Shown here piece after piece: positions 63,154 through 64,000 of a DNA stretch of 64,000 nt. The first letter of the stretch is position 1; each line of letters starts with the position of its first letter. The stretch covers positions 8,680,001-8,744,000 of the forward strand of contig NW_027331831.1 of assembly GCF_033568475.1 (NCBI RefSeq). Direction: 5' to 3'. The position numbers were made by a program, and so were the translations under genes. Source of the stretch: Henckelia pumila. Its lineage: Eukaryota; Streptophyta; Magnoliopsida; Lamiales; Gesneriaceae. The notes beneath the pieces were generated by a model, which had not been told where the DNA came from, searched no databases, and saw only the letters and a program-made list of their open reading frames with translations.

Positions 63154-64000
63154 GTAAACCTGGTTCTGTCTATATATTCTCATCGCTAACACTGTTTAGG
63201 GCGTATCTCTATTCTTTTCTAATTGGTTGTTGGTGATGAATGTTTATATCCTTTTATTATGCATTCTCCAGTTTTCCTCTGATTTGAGGTGGCAAATAAT
63301 GTCACTTATGGGACCATTAATTAGCCTTCCCGGCCCCCTTCTCACAGACTGTGGTAATAATGTTGACAGTTCAAATTTGGGTAAACATCATCAAATTTGT
63401 AGAAAGAGACCAAAATACTATAGATTGTTAGTAAATGAACCGCTAGCTTAGTTGATAAGAAGATATGGCTACTGAAACCATGGAGGCTATGCTCTTGATA
63501 GAGTTACCTTAATGAAGTTTTCACTATCACCTTCATAAATAAAGAGAGGAGTATCTGATAAACTTTTTCAGAAGCAAACTCCAAGTCCCATCATAATATT
63601 TTGCATAAAGGGAGTTTGACAAATGGTTTTTCCTAGCACAAACAAAAATAGTAAATCTTGGCTTCTGCACCGCCATGACTGACTCTTGTTTCTTGTTAAT
63701 TTTGTGCTATTTTTATTTTTTGAGGTACCTAGGAATACTTATTGCTTCACTTGCTCCATACAGTTAGAGATGTCAAAATGCGTTGGGCACTCCGCGTTGG
63801 CCTATCGCATCTTATAAAATAGGTGGGTCGAATTGGTAATTTCCAACCCGCCAAAATAGCAGGCCAGCCTTATCCGTCCCATCACTTACCCTACCTAAAA
63901 TAGTTGGCTGATTGGTAATTTCCCCACCCGCCAAAAAGGCGCGCGACCTGTTCCGTCCCGCTATCCTATTTTGACATGTCAACATATAGGTTCAACTATA
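63154..64000. other. Probable intron of the TNO1-like gene with a MITE; no other gene seen
   Basis: No sequence resembling the expected TNO1 C-terminus or membrane anchor is found, so this is most simply intron. 63766-63980 is a small element: GAGATGTCAAAATG at the left and ATTTTGACATGTC at the right are inverted, with repeated AATTGGTAATTT(C) and CCCGCCAAAA units inside. Its target duplication is not clear. Confidence 0.45.

Noticed and set aside
63154..63189. TAA at 63187 as the true end of the TNO1-like protein
   Set aside because: The family has a C-terminal membrane anchor that is missing here, and a good GT donor lies at 63154, so reading into the intron is more likely. I keep some doubt, because a truncated gene cannot be excluded.

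Overview
The window is nuclear DNA of a flowering plant, most likely a dicot. Evidence: two multi-exon genes with plant-type introns, a tRNA-Val gene, AT-rich intergenic DNA full of MITEs and LTR retrotransposons, and an endogenous plant pararetrovirus. The LTR families would fit an asterid such as a Lamiales species, but I cannot fix the species from sequence alone.

Layout. 1-15.6 kb is gene-free repeat DNA: a 4.0-kb Mutator-like element with an exact 9-bp target duplication and smaller inverted-repeat elements nested inside it, a 0.92-kb segmental duplication, a hAT-type MITE, a tRNA-derived SINE, a second Mutator-type element, a TRIM fragment, a tandem duplication and a Tourist-type MITE. 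16.0-21.2 kb holds a complete 10-exon ABCC (MRP-type) ABC transporter of 1,454 residues, most like ABCC15-like proteins; one of its introns is GC-AG. 22.5-30.2 kb holds one genome-length, circularly permuted, inactivated caulimovirus-like provirus (Pol, transactivator, intergenic promoter, leader and primer site, two small ORFs, movement protein, virion-associated protein, capsid protein), bounded by an imperfect inverted repeat. A small TRIM lies at 31.6 kb.

32.4-55.8 kb is a nest of LTR retrotransposons. The outer layer is a Copia-type element (LTR pieces at 32.4-34.2 and 55.0-55.8 kb, plus an ORF with premature stops at 54.0-54.8 kb). Inside it are remnants of two Ty3/Gypsy families (A, 34.4-39.5 kb; C, 39.5-54.0 kb). 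Family C is split by a young full-length chromodomain Gypsy (B, 41,507-51,668; LTRs of 2.66 kb; target duplication GCTTC). The gag and pol of B are joined in frame by a GT-AG intron. 56.5 kb carries tRNA-Val(AAC). 57.2 kb to the right edge carries a long coiled-coil gene resembling the SYP41-interacting trans-Golgi protein TNO1. Its 3' end, with the expected membrane anchor, is not in the window.

Only the ABCC transporter, the tRNA and the TNO1-like gene look like working host genes. The less ordinary items are the permuted provirus with its strong bias to UGA stops, the intron between gag and pol of Gypsy B, hairpin clusters in three Gypsy LTR families, a long LTR-derived inverted repeat that could give double-stranded RNA, and an exact 56-residue repeat in the TNO1-like coiled coil.
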